From assembly GCF_000422445.1 (NCBI RefSeq), contig NZ_KE383838.1, forward strand, positions 292,184 to 356,183: DNA of 64,000 nucleotides, read 5' to 3'. This stretch comes from Paenibacillus assamensis DSM 18201. Its GTDB lineage: Bacteria; Bacillota; Bacilli; Paenibacillales; Paenibacillaceae. Position numbers and translations under genes: made by a program. Positions 31,443-40,704 of this stretch are shown here, piece by piece. Numbering within the stretch: the first letter of the stretch is position 1; each line of letters opens with the position of its first letter. Below the pieces are notes generated by a model. It did no database searches, was not told the DNA's origin, and saw only the letters and a program-made list of their open reading frames with translations.

Positions 31443-32378
31443 ATGGACTCATTCATTAAGGAGCTTACGACAGAACAGCAAAATGAAAATACGAGAGATA
31501 TAGACTTAAAATCTACGATTGAAATGTTAACACTAATTAATCAGGAAGATTCTAAAGTTCCCAGCATCATAGCCTCTATTATCCCTGTCATAGCTGAATC
31601 TGCAGATGCGATAGTGGCAAGCTTTCAAGCTGGAGGTCGATTATTTTATTTTGGTGCAGGCACTAGTGGGCGGCTTGGTATTCTCGATGCTTCAGAATGC
31701 CCGCCCACATACGGTACAGACCCTGAAATGATCCAAGGCATTATCGCAGGCGGAAATGAAGCCGTATATCGTGCAATTGAAGGCGCTGAGGATAGCAAGG
31801 ATCTGGGCATTCGAGACGTAGACTCGCATCATATTCAGGCAAACGACGTTGTCATCGGCATTGCAGCAAGCGGACGTACTCCTTATGTGCTAGGAGCGAT
31901 GGAACGAGCCAAACAACTAGGTGCAACCGTTATCGGTATTTCCAACAATGAGAACACACCGATGAAACCGCTTGCCAAATATATGATTGAAGCAGTCGTC
32001 GGCCCAGAAACCATTCTCGGCTCTACAAGAATGAAGTCTGGTACAGCGCAAAAGCTCATCCTTAACATGCTCACGACCACATCGATGATTCGAATGGGAA
32101 AAGTATATGACAATTTAATGGTCGATCTGAATCCATCCAACTATAAACTGATTAGTCGAGCAAAGCGATTAGTTCAAATGGCTACAGCAGCTGACAATGA
32201 AACCGTTGAACATGCTTACGAACAAGCGAATGGACATGTCAAATTGGCTATTGTTATGATCGTTCTAAATGTAAGCGCTGCTGATGCTACTCGTCTACTC
32301 GACCAAGCAAAAGGTTATGTTCGTGAAGCCGTCAAATTGTGGAGGGCTGATAATGACAAACATTCGCATCCTAAATGA
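31443..32378 (+). CDS. murQ: N-acetylmuramic acid 6-phosphate etherase
   Basis: MurQ splits MurNAc-6-phosphate into GlcNAc-6-phosphate and D-lactate. The 311-residue protein is a SIS-domain enzyme with the family signature GRLFYFGAGTSGRLGILDASECPPTYGT, the catalytic segment AIEGAEDS (Glu) and GPETILGSTRMKSGTAQKLILNMLTT. A ribosome site (AGGGGGTAACCCGT) precedes the ATG within the end region of the kinase gene. Its product can enter glycolysis through NagA and NagB, which are not in this window. Confidence 0.96.
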   Translation: MDSFIKELTTEQQNENTRDIDLKSTIEMLTLINQEDSKVPSIIASIIPVIAESADAIVASFQAGGRLFYFGAGTSGRLGILDASECPPTYGTDPEMIQGIIAGGNEAVYRAIEGAEDSKDLGIRDVDSHHIQANDVVIGIAASGRTPYVLGAMERAKQLGATVIGISNNENTPMKPLAKYMIEAVVGPETILGSTRMKSGTAQKLILNMLTTTSMIRMGKVYDNLMVDLNPSNYKLISRAKRLVQMATAADNETVEHAYEQANGHVKLAIVMIVLNVSAADATRLLDQAKGYVREAVKLWRADNDKHSHPK

Positions 32379-33498
32379 GCAAGAGATGCAAGAAGCCATC
32401 CTACTTGCTAATCGTATGTTTCGAGATGCTGAACAAGTACCGATGCAGTCAGGCTTCCCCTACTTGTATTCCACAACCTATGGGCAATCATTCGGCACTT
32501 TCGAAGGGGATAGGCTGCTAGGTTTCAATGGGCTGCTGCCTGCCGTTCTTCGAGTCGGACCTGCTGCTATAAATGTGTTCTCACTTGGTTCTGTTTGCAT
32601 AGATCCAGAGGTGCGGGGTCGAGGCTATGCCAGCAGCATGCTGGCTAACGTAAAAAATCATGTAAAAGACGCAGGTGCGTCCTTGCTGCTCGTGACGGGT
32701 ACGCGCTCCTTGTATACCCGTGCTGCATGCCATCTATTTGGGGCCGTGACACGAGTGCACTTGGATCAATCTCATGCCCATTGTCTGTTAGCGAGTAAAG
32801 TGAGCCAGCCATTCCATTTACGAGCTATGGAACTCTATGAATGGCTAAAGCTGCATACGGTAGCACGAAGCCGTGAGGTACACTACGAGCAAAGCGTATG
32901 GGATTTAGCTGGATTAACCAAGGCAGAAGCATACGCTTCATGCGTAAAGCTGAAGCATGAAATAGTCGTTGCCGAACGTAACGGTAAAGTTGCTGCCTTT
33001 GCGGTTGTAGCCATACCTAAAGGTACGCTCCAATCACGCAGACCACCCTTCGCTGTAGAATGGGCGGGTGATGCTTCCGCTGTTGCCAGCCTGCTTGCTT
33101 TTGCCACGATAAGCAGCGATATTGCTGCACTTGAAGTGCCTGTAAATTGGCATGAACATGATTTACTTGAGGTGCTGCATCATGTACCTTCTACGCCCGA
33201 GCAGAATTTGGGCACCGTTTATATAGCTAATATCGAGCAATTCGTAGAAGAAATTCGCCCATACTGGATGCAGCATGATGCATCGGTCGGTGCACAACTC
33301 ACTATACATTTAGCGGCAGATGATGAATATGTACTGTCCTTGCCGCAGCTGCCTACTCTACGGCTGCGCGGGCAAGAGCTTACATCCCTGCTGTTCACCC
33401 CAGCTGCACAGATCGAACTTGTAGAAGAATGGGCTGCTGCCCTTCATAAACTGCTGCCTATTCCTCTACCTTCAACAAGCGGGCTAAACTATGTTTAA
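32353..33498 (+). CDS. GNAT-family N-acetyltransferase in the MurNAc operon
   Basis: The 381-residue protein has an N-terminal acetyltransferase fold with the acetyl-CoA loop VCIDPEVRGRGYASSML (residues about 82-98) and a longer C-terminal part resembling the two-domain Eis-like acetyltransferases. It overlaps murQ by 26 bp; GGAGGG is 6 bases before the ATG. Its position suggests an amino-sugar or muropeptide-related substrate, but this is unproved. A longer frame from 32284 lies inside murQ and is not used. Confidence 0.85.
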   Translation: MTNIRILNEQEMQEAILLANRMFRDAEQVPMQSGFPYLYSTTYGQSFGTFEGDRLLGFNGLLPAVLRVGPAAINVFSLGSVCIDPEVRGRGYASSMLANVKNHVKDAGASLLLVTGTRSLYTRAACHLFGAVTRVHLDQSHAHCLLASKVSQPFHLRAMELYEWLKLHTVARSREVHYEQSVWDLAGLTKAEAYASCVKLKHEIVVAERNGKVAAFAVVAIPKGTLQSRRPPFAVEWAGDASAVASLLAFATISSDIAALEVPVNWHEHDLLEVLHHVPSTPEQNLGTVYIANIEQFVEEIRPYWMQHDASVGAQLTIHLAADDEYVLSLPQLPTLRLRGQELTSLLFTPAAQIELVEEWAAALHKLLPIPLPSTSGLNYV

Positions 33499-33556
33499 AC
33501 ATGAAGAACGAGTATGTATGTAACAGCATAACGAAACGATGTTGTTCAATAACAAA

Positions 33557-33600
33557 CAGGCGCTGCCCTTTCGTTCTATAATGAATTAGGACAGCGCCTG
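33557..33600. terminator. Terminator-like hairpin between convergent genes
   Basis: CAGGCGCTG (33557-33565) and CAGCGCCTG (33592-33600) form a 9-bp GC-rich stem with a long loop between the acetyltransferase gene and the DUF1579-like gene. No clear U tract is present on either side. Confidence 0.55.
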
Positions 33601-33620
33601 ATTCGGATATCTTCTATGAT

Positions 33621-34100
33621 TTATGATACGATTCTCGTCAATGTGATATCCATCCACTGTTCCCATTCCGAGCTTTCATTTAGAAGCTCCCATCTTCCAG
33701 ATAACGTATTGAAATCATCGCTAAATATACCTGAGAAGCGTTCTGATGTTCCTGTAATGGTCCAGACAGCATCCTGAAGGTTGGCTTGATAATTCCCCCT
33801 GCTTCGTTGATTGTCAAAAGAGTGTGTGAAGTACATCTGACTTGCCTCATCAAAACCGATGATCTCAATGGCTTTGACCTCAGCCACACCAATGTGACCA
33901 TCTACATGATGAATGAGAAAAAAGCCTCCCGGCAACCATTCATAAGTATCCGTTGCCCTCAACCTTATTGTCGACCCGGACGTTCGATCCTTTACGATTC
34001 CTTCCGTGCGCCATTTCCCTACAAATACATTCAAATTCGTAAGAAAAGAATTCGGATTGCTAATCTTCTCTAAATCGTTGCCATGATCATGTTCTGTCAC
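33621..34100 (-). CDS. DUF1579-like protein
   Basis: The 159-residue protein resembles DUF1579 proteins, which form a small lipocalin-like beta barrel: NVFVGKWRTEGIVKD, TYEWLPGGFFLIHHVDGHIG, IIGFDEASQMYFTHSFDN and a C-terminal RWELLNESSEWEQWMDITLTR. No signal peptide is present, so it is cytosolic. GGAGTG stands 6 bases before the start. A single gene between convergent units; its role is unknown. Confidence 0.78.
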   Translation of the reverse strand: MTEHDHGNDLEKISNPNSFLTNLNVFVGKWRTEGIVKDRTSGSTIRLRATDTYEWLPGGFFLIHHVDGHIGVAEVKAIEIIGFDEASQMYFTHSFDNQRSRGNYQANLQDAVWTITGTSERFSGIFSDDFNTLSGRWELLNESSEWEQWMDITLTRIVS

Positions 34101-34152
34101 TTATCATCACTCCTTTGACACAGCGAATGCTGTCATTATGAAATTGTTGATA

Positions 34153-35634
34153 TCACTTGCGTTCGTGTAGCCCACCCAGTGGAAATACTTGTACCAAGGC
34201 CCCTGCTTCCATTCCAACTTGGCTAGCAGGTGACAAGAATAAGCAGTTCGCATCCCGAATGGAAACAGTGGCACTCGAAATATCTGCTCTCGTCGGACGA
34301 ACCTCAGCTTGACCTTCATCGGTTATCGTGAGCACAGCACGCACGTATCGATCAAATGTATCGCGCACCCGATAAGGCTCTGTCAATACAGCAGTTATAG
34401 GCTTAGGCAGCGGTTCCTCTATGCCCTGCATTCGCAGCAAAGTAGGGCGAACAAATAGTTCGCCTCCTACATAACATGCAGCCGGGTTGCCGGATAACGC
34501 AAATAAAGGCTTACCATGCCGGAAACCGACCGTTGTTGGGCTTCCTGGACGCATTTTCACCTTATTGAACAACAGCTCTCCATCCCAATTGGTCGTATAT
34601 TCATAGAGCAAATCATAGTCCCCAACAGACACCCCGCCTGTCGTGATTACGACATCATACTGCTCCATCGCCTCATCCAATCGCTCACGAAGCGTATCGA
34701 TATCGTCCGGAATATGTGGGAGCAAGTGTGGAATTGCTCCTACCGATTCGATTTGGGCGAGCAGTATATAGCTATTGGAGTTGTAGATCTTACCCGGTGA
34801 TAGCTCCTCATCTAAGGAAAGCAGCTCTTCTCCCGTTGATAAAATCGCTACCTGCGGCCGACAAAACACTTGTACATGAGCGTAGCCGAACATCGCTAGC
34901 AGTCCCATTTCACCAGCACCTATGCGCTGACCGTGTTGGACGAGTACTTCACCAACTTGCATCTCTGTGCCAATGCCGTGAATCGCTTCGCCTGACTTCA
35001 CTGCTTGATGCACAGCTATGACTTGCTTGGACTGAGCATGTTGTGCAGCTTCTGTCATCGGTAAACTTGAGCAGGATACTTTATCGTATTCATCATTTGA
35101 TGTAGAAAGCATTTCGTACTTTTCAGCATTGGAGTCATCATAAACACCACTGCCGACTGTTGTTGTCCACTCCAAACGAACAACGGCATCCGCACCATCT
35201 GGCACTTGGGCACCCGTCATAATTCGTATCGCTTGACCTTGGCGCAGTTCACCCTTCCATACCGAACCGCACGGAACTTCTCCAATTACTTGTAAAGTAA
35301 CCGGATTTGACGTGTCTGCCTGAAACGTGTCCTTTGCAGCTACTGCATATCCATCCATAATCGAACGTCTAAAATGCGGCACAGGACGATTAGCCACAGC
35401 TTCTTCAGCTAAATGACGCCCGTATGCTTGTGCTAGCGGGACACGTTCGATGAATCCACGCTGAACCCGCTCCAACACAAGTGCCTGAGCAGTTTGCACA
35501 GGCATAATCTCTCGATTGAACTTTATATCATGCTTCCTTGTATGGATTGCAGCAGTCGCAGCAGTATTAGAAGGATTAAAATTTGCTGCTGCTTCATCTA
35601 TTACTAGCTTGGATGATTTCTTATCCTGTGTCAT
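34153..35634 (-). CDS. moeA: Molybdopterin molybdenumtransferase MoeA
   Basis: MoeA inserts molybdate into adenylylated molybdopterin. From the ATG at 35634 the protein has 493 residues with the MoeA blocks PHFRRSIMDGYAVAA, IRIMTGAQVPDGADAVVRLE, VAILSTGEELL, YDVVITTGGVSVGDYDLL and FALSGNPAACYVGGELFVRPTLLRM. The region between residues about 190 and 240 carries an unusual hydrophilic insert (YDDSNAEKYEMLSTSNDEYD). GGAGG precedes the ATG by 11 bases; a longer frame runs into moaA. It follows moaA after 7 bp in one operon. Confidence 0.95.
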   Translation of the reverse strand: MTQDKKSSKLVIDEAAANFNPSNTAATAAIHTRKHDIKFNREIMPVQTAQALVLERVQRGFIERVPLAQAYGRHLAEEAVANRPVPHFRRSIMDGYAVAAKDTFQADTSNPVTLQVIGEVPCGSVWKGELRQGQAIRIMTGAQVPDGADAVVRLEWTTTVGSGVYDDSNAEKYEMLSTSNDEYDKVSCSSLPMTEAAQHAQSKQVIAVHQAVKSGEAIHGIGTEMQVGEVLVQHGQRIGAGEMGLLAMFGYAHVQVFCRPQVAILSTGEELLSLDEELSPGKIYNSNSYILLAQIESVGAIPHLLPHIPDDIDTLRERLDEAMEQYDVVITTGGVSVGDYDLLYEYTTNWDGELLFNKVKMRPGSPTTVGFRHGKPLFALSGNPAACYVGGELFVRPTLLRMQGIEEPLPKPITAVLTEPYRVRDTFDRYVRAVLTITDEGQAEVRPTRADISSATVSIRDANCLFLSPASQVGMEAGALVQVFPLGGLHERK

Positions 35635-35641
35635 CCGTTTA

Positions 35642-36652
35642 CTAACCTCCGATCTGAGACATCGTACGCGTAGTTGGCTGATGTGATAACGATTGACCCG
35701 ACAGCTCATAAGCCATTTCATGATTAAGCGGCTTAGCCTCCAAGGATCGGATTAACACTTCAGCAAGCTTCGCATCATCTCCGATATGATGACGCAAATG
35801 GAACTCGTCCGACCAATATAAGCATGGTTTCACATAACCATCCGCCGTAATACGCAGTCGATTGCATGTATCGCAGAAATGATCGCTTACAGGATGAATT
35901 AAACCAAATTGTCCTTTTGCGTCAGGCAAACGATAATACGCTGCTGGCCCTCCATGACGAGGCTTATCAACAGGAATGGCTTGGTCATGCCATTTACTCC
36001 CTTTCAAGCGTTCCTCAAGCGAAATGAAGTCCCGCTTCCAGCCCTGCTGCCTTCCACCAATCGGCATATATTCAATGAAACGTATCGTTATTGGATGGTC
36101 AATCGTGTATTGGATAAAGTCATCCCATTCATCTTCATTGAAGCCCCGCATGAGGACCACATTTAATTTTAAAGGAGCTAGTCCCACTTCCGTACATCGC
36201 TCAACCGCCTCTAACACACGCTGTAGATTTCCGCCTCTTGTCATTTGTTTAAATCGTTCAGGCTTTAAGGAATCCATACTTATATTCACACGCTTCAAGC
36301 CAGCCCTCTTCAAATCAGCCGCCATGTTCGCGAGCAGCAGACCATTGGTTGTGAGCGCCAAGTCCTCTATCCCCTCAACTTGTGCCAGCTCCTGTACGAG
36401 ATTGACCACATTCGGGCGCAGCAATGGCTCCCCGCCAGTCAACCTTATTTTTCGAATACCAAGTTTGGCAGCGACGCGAACAATTTGAACAATCTCATCA
36501 TCTGTCATTAACTGCTCGTTCGGCAGAAACGTCATCCCTTCTTCAGGCATGCAATAAGTACATCGAAGGTTGCAGCGATCAGTAATGGAAATACGTATAT
36601 AGTTATGTATGCGATTGTAGTTGTCCGTAAGCGTAGATGGTATTGCCGTCAT
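35642..36652 (-). CDS. moaA: GTP 3',8-cyclase MoaA
   Basis: MoaA is the radical-SAM enzyme that starts molybdenum cofactor synthesis from GTP. The 336-residue protein has the first cluster motif CNLRCTYC (Cys27, Cys31, Cys34), the SAM-binding LTGGEPLLRP and TTNGLLL segments, the second cluster HFCDTCNRLRITADG...CLYW and the essential C-terminal Gly-Gly (MSQIGG). All key residues are present. The other steps of the pathway are found at 34153 (MoeA), 19074 (MoaD-MoaE) and 19948 (MoeB); MoaC and MobA are not in the window. Confidence 0.97.
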   Translation of the reverse strand: MTAIPSTLTDNYNRIHNYIRISITDRCNLRCTYCMPEEGMTFLPNEQLMTDDEIVQIVRVAAKLGIRKIRLTGGEPLLRPNVVNLVQELAQVEGIEDLALTTNGLLLANMAADLKRAGLKRVNISMDSLKPERFKQMTRGGNLQRVLEAVERCTEVGLAPLKLNVVLMRGFNEDEWDDFIQYTIDHPITIRFIEYMPIGGRQQGWKRDFISLEERLKGSKWHDQAIPVDKPRHGGPAAYYRLPDAKGQFGLIHPVSDHFCDTCNRLRITADGYVKPCLYWSDEFHLRHHIGDDAKLAEVLIRSLEAKPLNHEMAYELSGQSLSHQPTTRTMSQIGG

Positions 36653-36688
36653 GCTAACCCACTCCCCTTCGAAGACGATTACAAAAAA

Positions 36689-36731
36689 GACAGGATAACA
36701 ACCAGCGCTTTACAAGCGGTGTTCTCCTGTC
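36689..36731 (-). terminator. Terminator of the hemE-hemH-hemY operon
   Basis: GACAGGA (36689-36695) and TCCTGTC (36725-36731), with inner pairing around GCGCTT, form a hairpin followed on the minus strand by TTTTTTG. It ends the haem operon ahead of moaA. Confidence 0.8.
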
Positions 36732-36836
36732 TGTTGTTTATTTATATTACCTTTTTATATGACAACTGACGAGTATGAATGGGATGCAACATGAAAAACA
36801 CTTACTTCCTTGCCTATCCTCAATATGACACTACGA

Positions 36837-38294
36837 TCATGATAAGCTGGCACTTGAATCAGCCGTTCCATTTAGCAGTGCAGCAACAGCCTGTTCGCCT
36901 GCCTTCCTACCGCTCGTAATGCAATCAGGCATTCCGACACCGTCATAAGCGCCGCCTGCCACAGCAATACCTGGCAGCGACTGGCTTAACTGCTGTCTAA
37001 ATGCTGCAATACGCTGCACATGGCCTACATCATATTGCGGCATAGAACGATGCAAGCGCGTCACTTCCATGAACTTAGGCTCAATATCAATGTTCATCAG
37101 CTCTTTTAGCTCGTTTCGAACCGTCCGTTTTAGCGCATCATCTGGCCAATCCACACGCTCTTCATCATTCGCTCGTCCAATATAACAGCGAATCAACATC
37201 GTATCCTCAGGGCTTGTATGTGTCCATTTTATCGACGTCCATGTACATGCCGTTATCGCTCGCCCTTCATTCCGGGCAATAACAAAGCCCGTCCCGTCCA
37301 ACGTGTTCGGCAGCTTGCTTCGGTCAAACGCACTGACGACATTTGCAACAGATACATTGCGAATTTGCTCCAGTGTCGTAACATCCATATGCTTCTTAAG
37401 CAGTGGCGCAGCATCATAAGATGGCGTTGTGACGACAATTTGCTTCGTCCGAATGTCTGATCCGTCAGATAGCTTCAACGTGTACGTCCCGTCCTCATGC
37501 TTATGAAGCTCGCTCGCCCCAGCACTACAACGCAACTGGACATGCGGCAGCAGCACTTCCTGTAAACGTTCCACGATCGTGCTCAATCCGTTCTTGAACG
37601 TTAAGAAGGTCGTCTTCTTCACCACATCAGGAAGTCCTGGCACGGAATTGCCCGCCTTGCGGTTCGCCATCATGCCTTTGATTAAACTGCCATGCTTGCG
37701 TTCTAGTTGAGCAAACTGCGGGAATGTAGCCTGAATGCTCAGCTTGCGCAAATCACCAGCATAGATACCTGCTAGCAATGGCTCAGCAATATTCTCCGTT
37801 ACTTCGGGACCTAATCGCCGATCAAGAAAATGACCCAACGATTCGTCTTCCGTAGATTGGCGTGGCTTGCGCACAAGATCCGTCAGAGCACGGACTTTTC
37901 CACCCATTGAAATCAGACCGCTCTTCACAAAAGGCTTAATTTCAGTAGGTATACCTAGTACGAGTCCTGCTGGCATCTGATGCAGCTTGCCATTGGCTAA
38001 AATGTACGTTTTACGTGCGTTAGGATTGGTTGAGACCAATTCCGACTCCAAGCCAAGCGACTTGGCTAGATCGTACATCGGCAGCTTGCGTGCCAAAAAA
38101 GAATCCGGCCCCTTTTCGATCACACAGCCTTGGGTACGAAGTGTATCGATCTTTCCGCCTAACTCTGGTCGTCTCTCTACAATGGTTATGGATAAATGTT
38201 GACCGCTTGCCTTAGCCGCTTCCATCGCGTAGTAAGCAGCTGACAGGCCTGTTAGTCCGCCGCCTATGATGACGATGTCTTGACATTCGCTCAT
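36837..38294 (-). CDS. hemY: Coproporphyrinogen III oxidase HemY/CgoX (protoporphyrinogen oxidase family)
   Basis: In Gram-positive bacteria this FAD enzyme oxidises coproporphyrinogen III to coproporphyrin III. The 485-residue protein has the FAD loop DIVIIGGGLTGLSAAYYAMEAA and the ADP-binding ERRPELGGKIDTLRTQGCVIEKGPDSFLARK; a C-terminal GIAVAGGAYDGVGMPDCITSGRKAGEQ closes the FAD site. It is the third gene of hemE-hemH-hemY, the order found in B. subtilis, and is followed by a terminator. Confidence 0.95.
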   Translation of the reverse strand: MSECQDIVIIGGGLTGLSAAYYAMEAAKASGQHLSITIVERRPELGGKIDTLRTQGCVIEKGPDSFLARKLPMYDLAKSLGLESELVSTNPNARKTYILANGKLHQMPAGLVLGIPTEIKPFVKSGLISMGGKVRALTDLVRKPRQSTEDESLGHFLDRRLGPEVTENIAEPLLAGIYAGDLRKLSIQATFPQFAQLERKHGSLIKGMMANRKAGNSVPGLPDVVKKTTFLTFKNGLSTIVERLQEVLLPHVQLRCSAGASELHKHEDGTYTLKLSDGSDIRTKQIVVTTPSYDAAPLLKKHMDVTTLEQIRNVSVANVVSAFDRSKLPNTLDGTGFVIARNEGRAITACTWTSIKWTHTSPEDTMLIRCYIGRANDEERVDWPDDALKRTVRNELKELMNIDIEPKFMEVTRLHRSMPQYDVGHVQRIAAFRQQLSQSLPGIAVAGGAYDGVGMPDCITSGRKAGEQAVAALLNGTADSSASLS

Positions 38295-38354
38295 CGTGCG
38301 TCCCTTCTTTCGTCGAGTCCATTGATTTGGTTAGCAAATAAGCAAGTAAATAGA

Positions 38355-39302
38355 CTATCGTTGCGACGCTTCTACTACTTTATCTGCCAGCGTCTGAATG
38401 TAGCGAATATCTTGATTCAAAGAGCGAGTACGCTTGAATCCTATACCCAATTCATTTGATTTCTGCTTCGCTTCGATATCCAAGTCGTACAGCACTTCCA
38501 AATGATCAGATACGAAACCGATCGGTGCAGAAATGACCGCTGGACGACCTTCGCCAGCTGATTGTTCAAGCGTATCCAAAATGTCTGGGCCTAGCCACGG
38601 CATGCCCGTTTGACCAGCACTTTGCCAAGTGAACTGCCATTGCTCATCGGTCAACTCAGAAGCTTTAGCAATCGCTCTAGACGTCTCCAGCAGCTGCTCA
38701 GGATAAGGATCATTCATCTCCAAAATTTTCTCTGGCAAGCTGTGTGCACTAAACAGTACTTGTACTTGCTCGCGCTTCTGACCTTCCTGCTCATAAGCGT
38801 CGAGCTGCTCATTCACACGCTCCACAAGCGCCTCAATAAGTTGCAGGTGCAAATGGTAGCTCTTTACACCTGCGAAAGTGATACCATGCTTGTCCGCTTC
38901 TTCCTGGGCTCTCTTCAAGTAGCTGCCTACACTCATAATGGAATAATGAGGAGCCAATACGATGCCAACTGCCTCGCTAATTCCATCGCGTGCCATCGCT
39001 TCTATGCCATCTTCAATAAATGGCGCAGCATGCTTCAATCCTTGGTAGCATATATACGTGATGCCTGTTCCTGCTGTACGAGCATCTAACTCTGCTTGCA
39101 AGGCATTAACTTGTTCATTTGTATGTTGACGAAGCGGAAATACACCGCCGACGATCGCCTCATAGCGGGAACGAAGTTCTTCCAGCTGTTCCGGCGATGG
39201 CGGGCTTCCTCTTCGAATATGTGTGTAATACGCTTCAACTTGGTCAAGACTTTCCGGTGTGCCATAAGACATGACAAGGACACCAATACGACGCTCACTC
39301 AT
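38355..39302 (-). CDS. hemH: Coproporphyrin III ferrochelatase HemH/CpfC
   Basis: The 315-residue enzyme inserts iron into coproporphyrin III. It starts RIGVLVMSYGTPESLDQVEAYYTHIRRGSPP, contains the catalytic-histidine region VLFSAHSLPEKI and the second conserved part PAVISAPIGFVSDHLEVLYDLDIEAK. It lies between hemE (21 bp) and hemY (60 bp). No iron-sulfur cysteines are seen at the C terminus, as is usual in Bacillota. Confidence 0.96.
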   Translation of the reverse strand: MSERRIGVLVMSYGTPESLDQVEAYYTHIRRGSPPSPEQLEELRSRYEAIVGGVFPLRQHTNEQVNALQAELDARTAGTGITYICYQGLKHAAPFIEDGIEAMARDGISEAVGIVLAPHYSIMSVGSYLKRAQEEADKHGITFAGVKSYHLHLQLIEALVERVNEQLDAYEQEGQKREQVQVLFSAHSLPEKILEMNDPYPEQLLETSRAIAKASELTDEQWQFTWQSAGQTGMPWLGPDILDTLEQSAGEGRPAVISAPIGFVSDHLEVLYDLDIEAKQKSNELGIGFKRTRSLNQDIRYIQTLADKVVEASQR

Positions 39303-39323
39303 GTTTATCCCTCCTAATTCCTC

Positions 39324-40382
39324 CTAAGATTTCGCTGACAACACCTGACTGGAATATTCATGTATATACTCTGTCAATTGTCTTAGCTTGTCTAATGAAG
39401 CTTCAGGGAATAATCCGTGTCCCAAGTTAAAGATATAACCTGGCTGCTTCATACCCAGATCCATAATATGCTTCGCTTCTTCTTGAATTTTGGACATTGG
39501 TCCTGTTAATAGATATGGGTCCAAATTGCCCTGTACAGCAAAACGGTCGCCAAGCCTTCTTCTGCCTTCTTCAATCGACACACGCCAATCAAGGCCAACT
39601 ACATCGACTTGTAAATTGTGCAGCAACGGAAGCAGTTCACCAGAGCTAACGCCAGGGAAGTAAATTTTTGGTACATCCAAATCAGACAAAGATGCAAAAA
39701 TGCGTTCAATCGTTGGCAGCACATACGTCTGGAAGTCACGCGGAGACAAAGAACCTACCCAACTGTCGAACAATTGGAACGCCTTGCTTCCGTTGTTAAC
39801 TTGCGAACGCAAATAGGTCGCTACCATATCCCCAAGCTTGTCCATTAATGCAAACCACATATCAGGACGCTCATACATCATCGTTTTTGTATGTATATAA
39901 GACTTGGAAGGTCTACCTTCTATCAAATAACTCGCAATTGTAAACGGCGCACCAGCAAATGTAATTAAAGGTACGTTCAATTCACGCTCTAGAATACGGA
40001 TCGTTTCCAAAACATGGCCAAGATCCCCCTCAGGATCGACAGGCTTTAATCTTTCAATTTGCTGCATTGAACGAATCGGATCGGCAATAACAGGTCCCAC
40101 ATTTGCTACAATATCGAAGTCAACCCCGATCGAAGCTACAGGATTCATAATATCCGAGTATAAAATAGCAGCATCAACACCTAGCTTGCGAACAGGCATT
40201 AATGTAACCTCAGCAGTAAGCTCAGGCTGTTGACATATTTCGAGAAGACTGTATTTCTCCTTAATTTTACGGTATTCAGGGTCATAACGACCTGCTTGTC
40301 TCATGTACCATACTGGTAATCGGTCCACCGGCTGTTTGCGGCATGCACGTAAAAATCGGTCATTATAATTGGAATTAGTCAT
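39324..40382 (-). CDS. hemE: Uroporphyrinogen decarboxylase
   Basis: HemE removes four carboxyl groups from uroporphyrinogen III. From the ATG at 40382 the enzyme has 352 residues, the usual length, with signatures RLPVWYMRQAGRYDPEYR and the GAPFTIASYLIEG loop. The longer frame to 40529 adds 49 residues without similarity and is rejected; GGGGGTTGAGG lies just ahead of the chosen start. It is the first gene of the haem operon. Confidence 0.96.
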   Translation of the reverse strand: MTNSNYNDRFLRACRKQPVDRLPVWYMRQAGRYDPEYRKIKEKYSLLEICQQPELTAEVTLMPVRKLGVDAAILYSDIMNPVASIGVDFDIVANVGPVIADPIRSMQQIERLKPVDPEGDLGHVLETIRILERELNVPLITFAGAPFTIASYLIEGRPSKSYIHTKTMMYERPDMWFALMDKLGDMVATYLRSQVNNGSKAFQLFDSWVGSLSPRDFQTYVLPTIERIFASLSDLDVPKIYFPGVSSGELLPLLHNLQVDVVGLDWRVSIEEGRRRLGDRFAVQGNLDPYLLTGPMSKIQEEAKHIMDLGMKQPGYIFNLGHGLFPEASLDKLRQLTEYIHEYSSQVLSAKS

Positions 40383-40704
40383 ATTCCTCAACCCCCGTCT
40401 AACATGAGTAAATTTTTCTGTATACGTTTTACATTTTTCCAATTGTTTCATATTAAATCTAACGCGATAGTAATATCCCAATAGTGATATTGTAACGTTT
40501 CCATTATGCCCCTTTTTGCCCTCACTCACAACTATACTGCGCTTGAAAGCTATGACAATCTATTGACAAAGTGCGCCAAGCCATGACATTTCCTGTTATT
40601 TGTCCTCAAATAAACTGCAAAAATATGGACTTCACGCACATAGTTCCCAATCCTTTAGCACATGCTAACTCCTACAAATGGAAATAGAGAGGAGGAGGCT
40701 GAGC

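Noticed and set aside
36689-36731. Possible molybdenum cofactor riboswitch ahead of moaA
   Set aside because: The structure is a simple hairpin with a U tract on the hemY side, as for a terminator; the multi-stem Moco motif is not visible.
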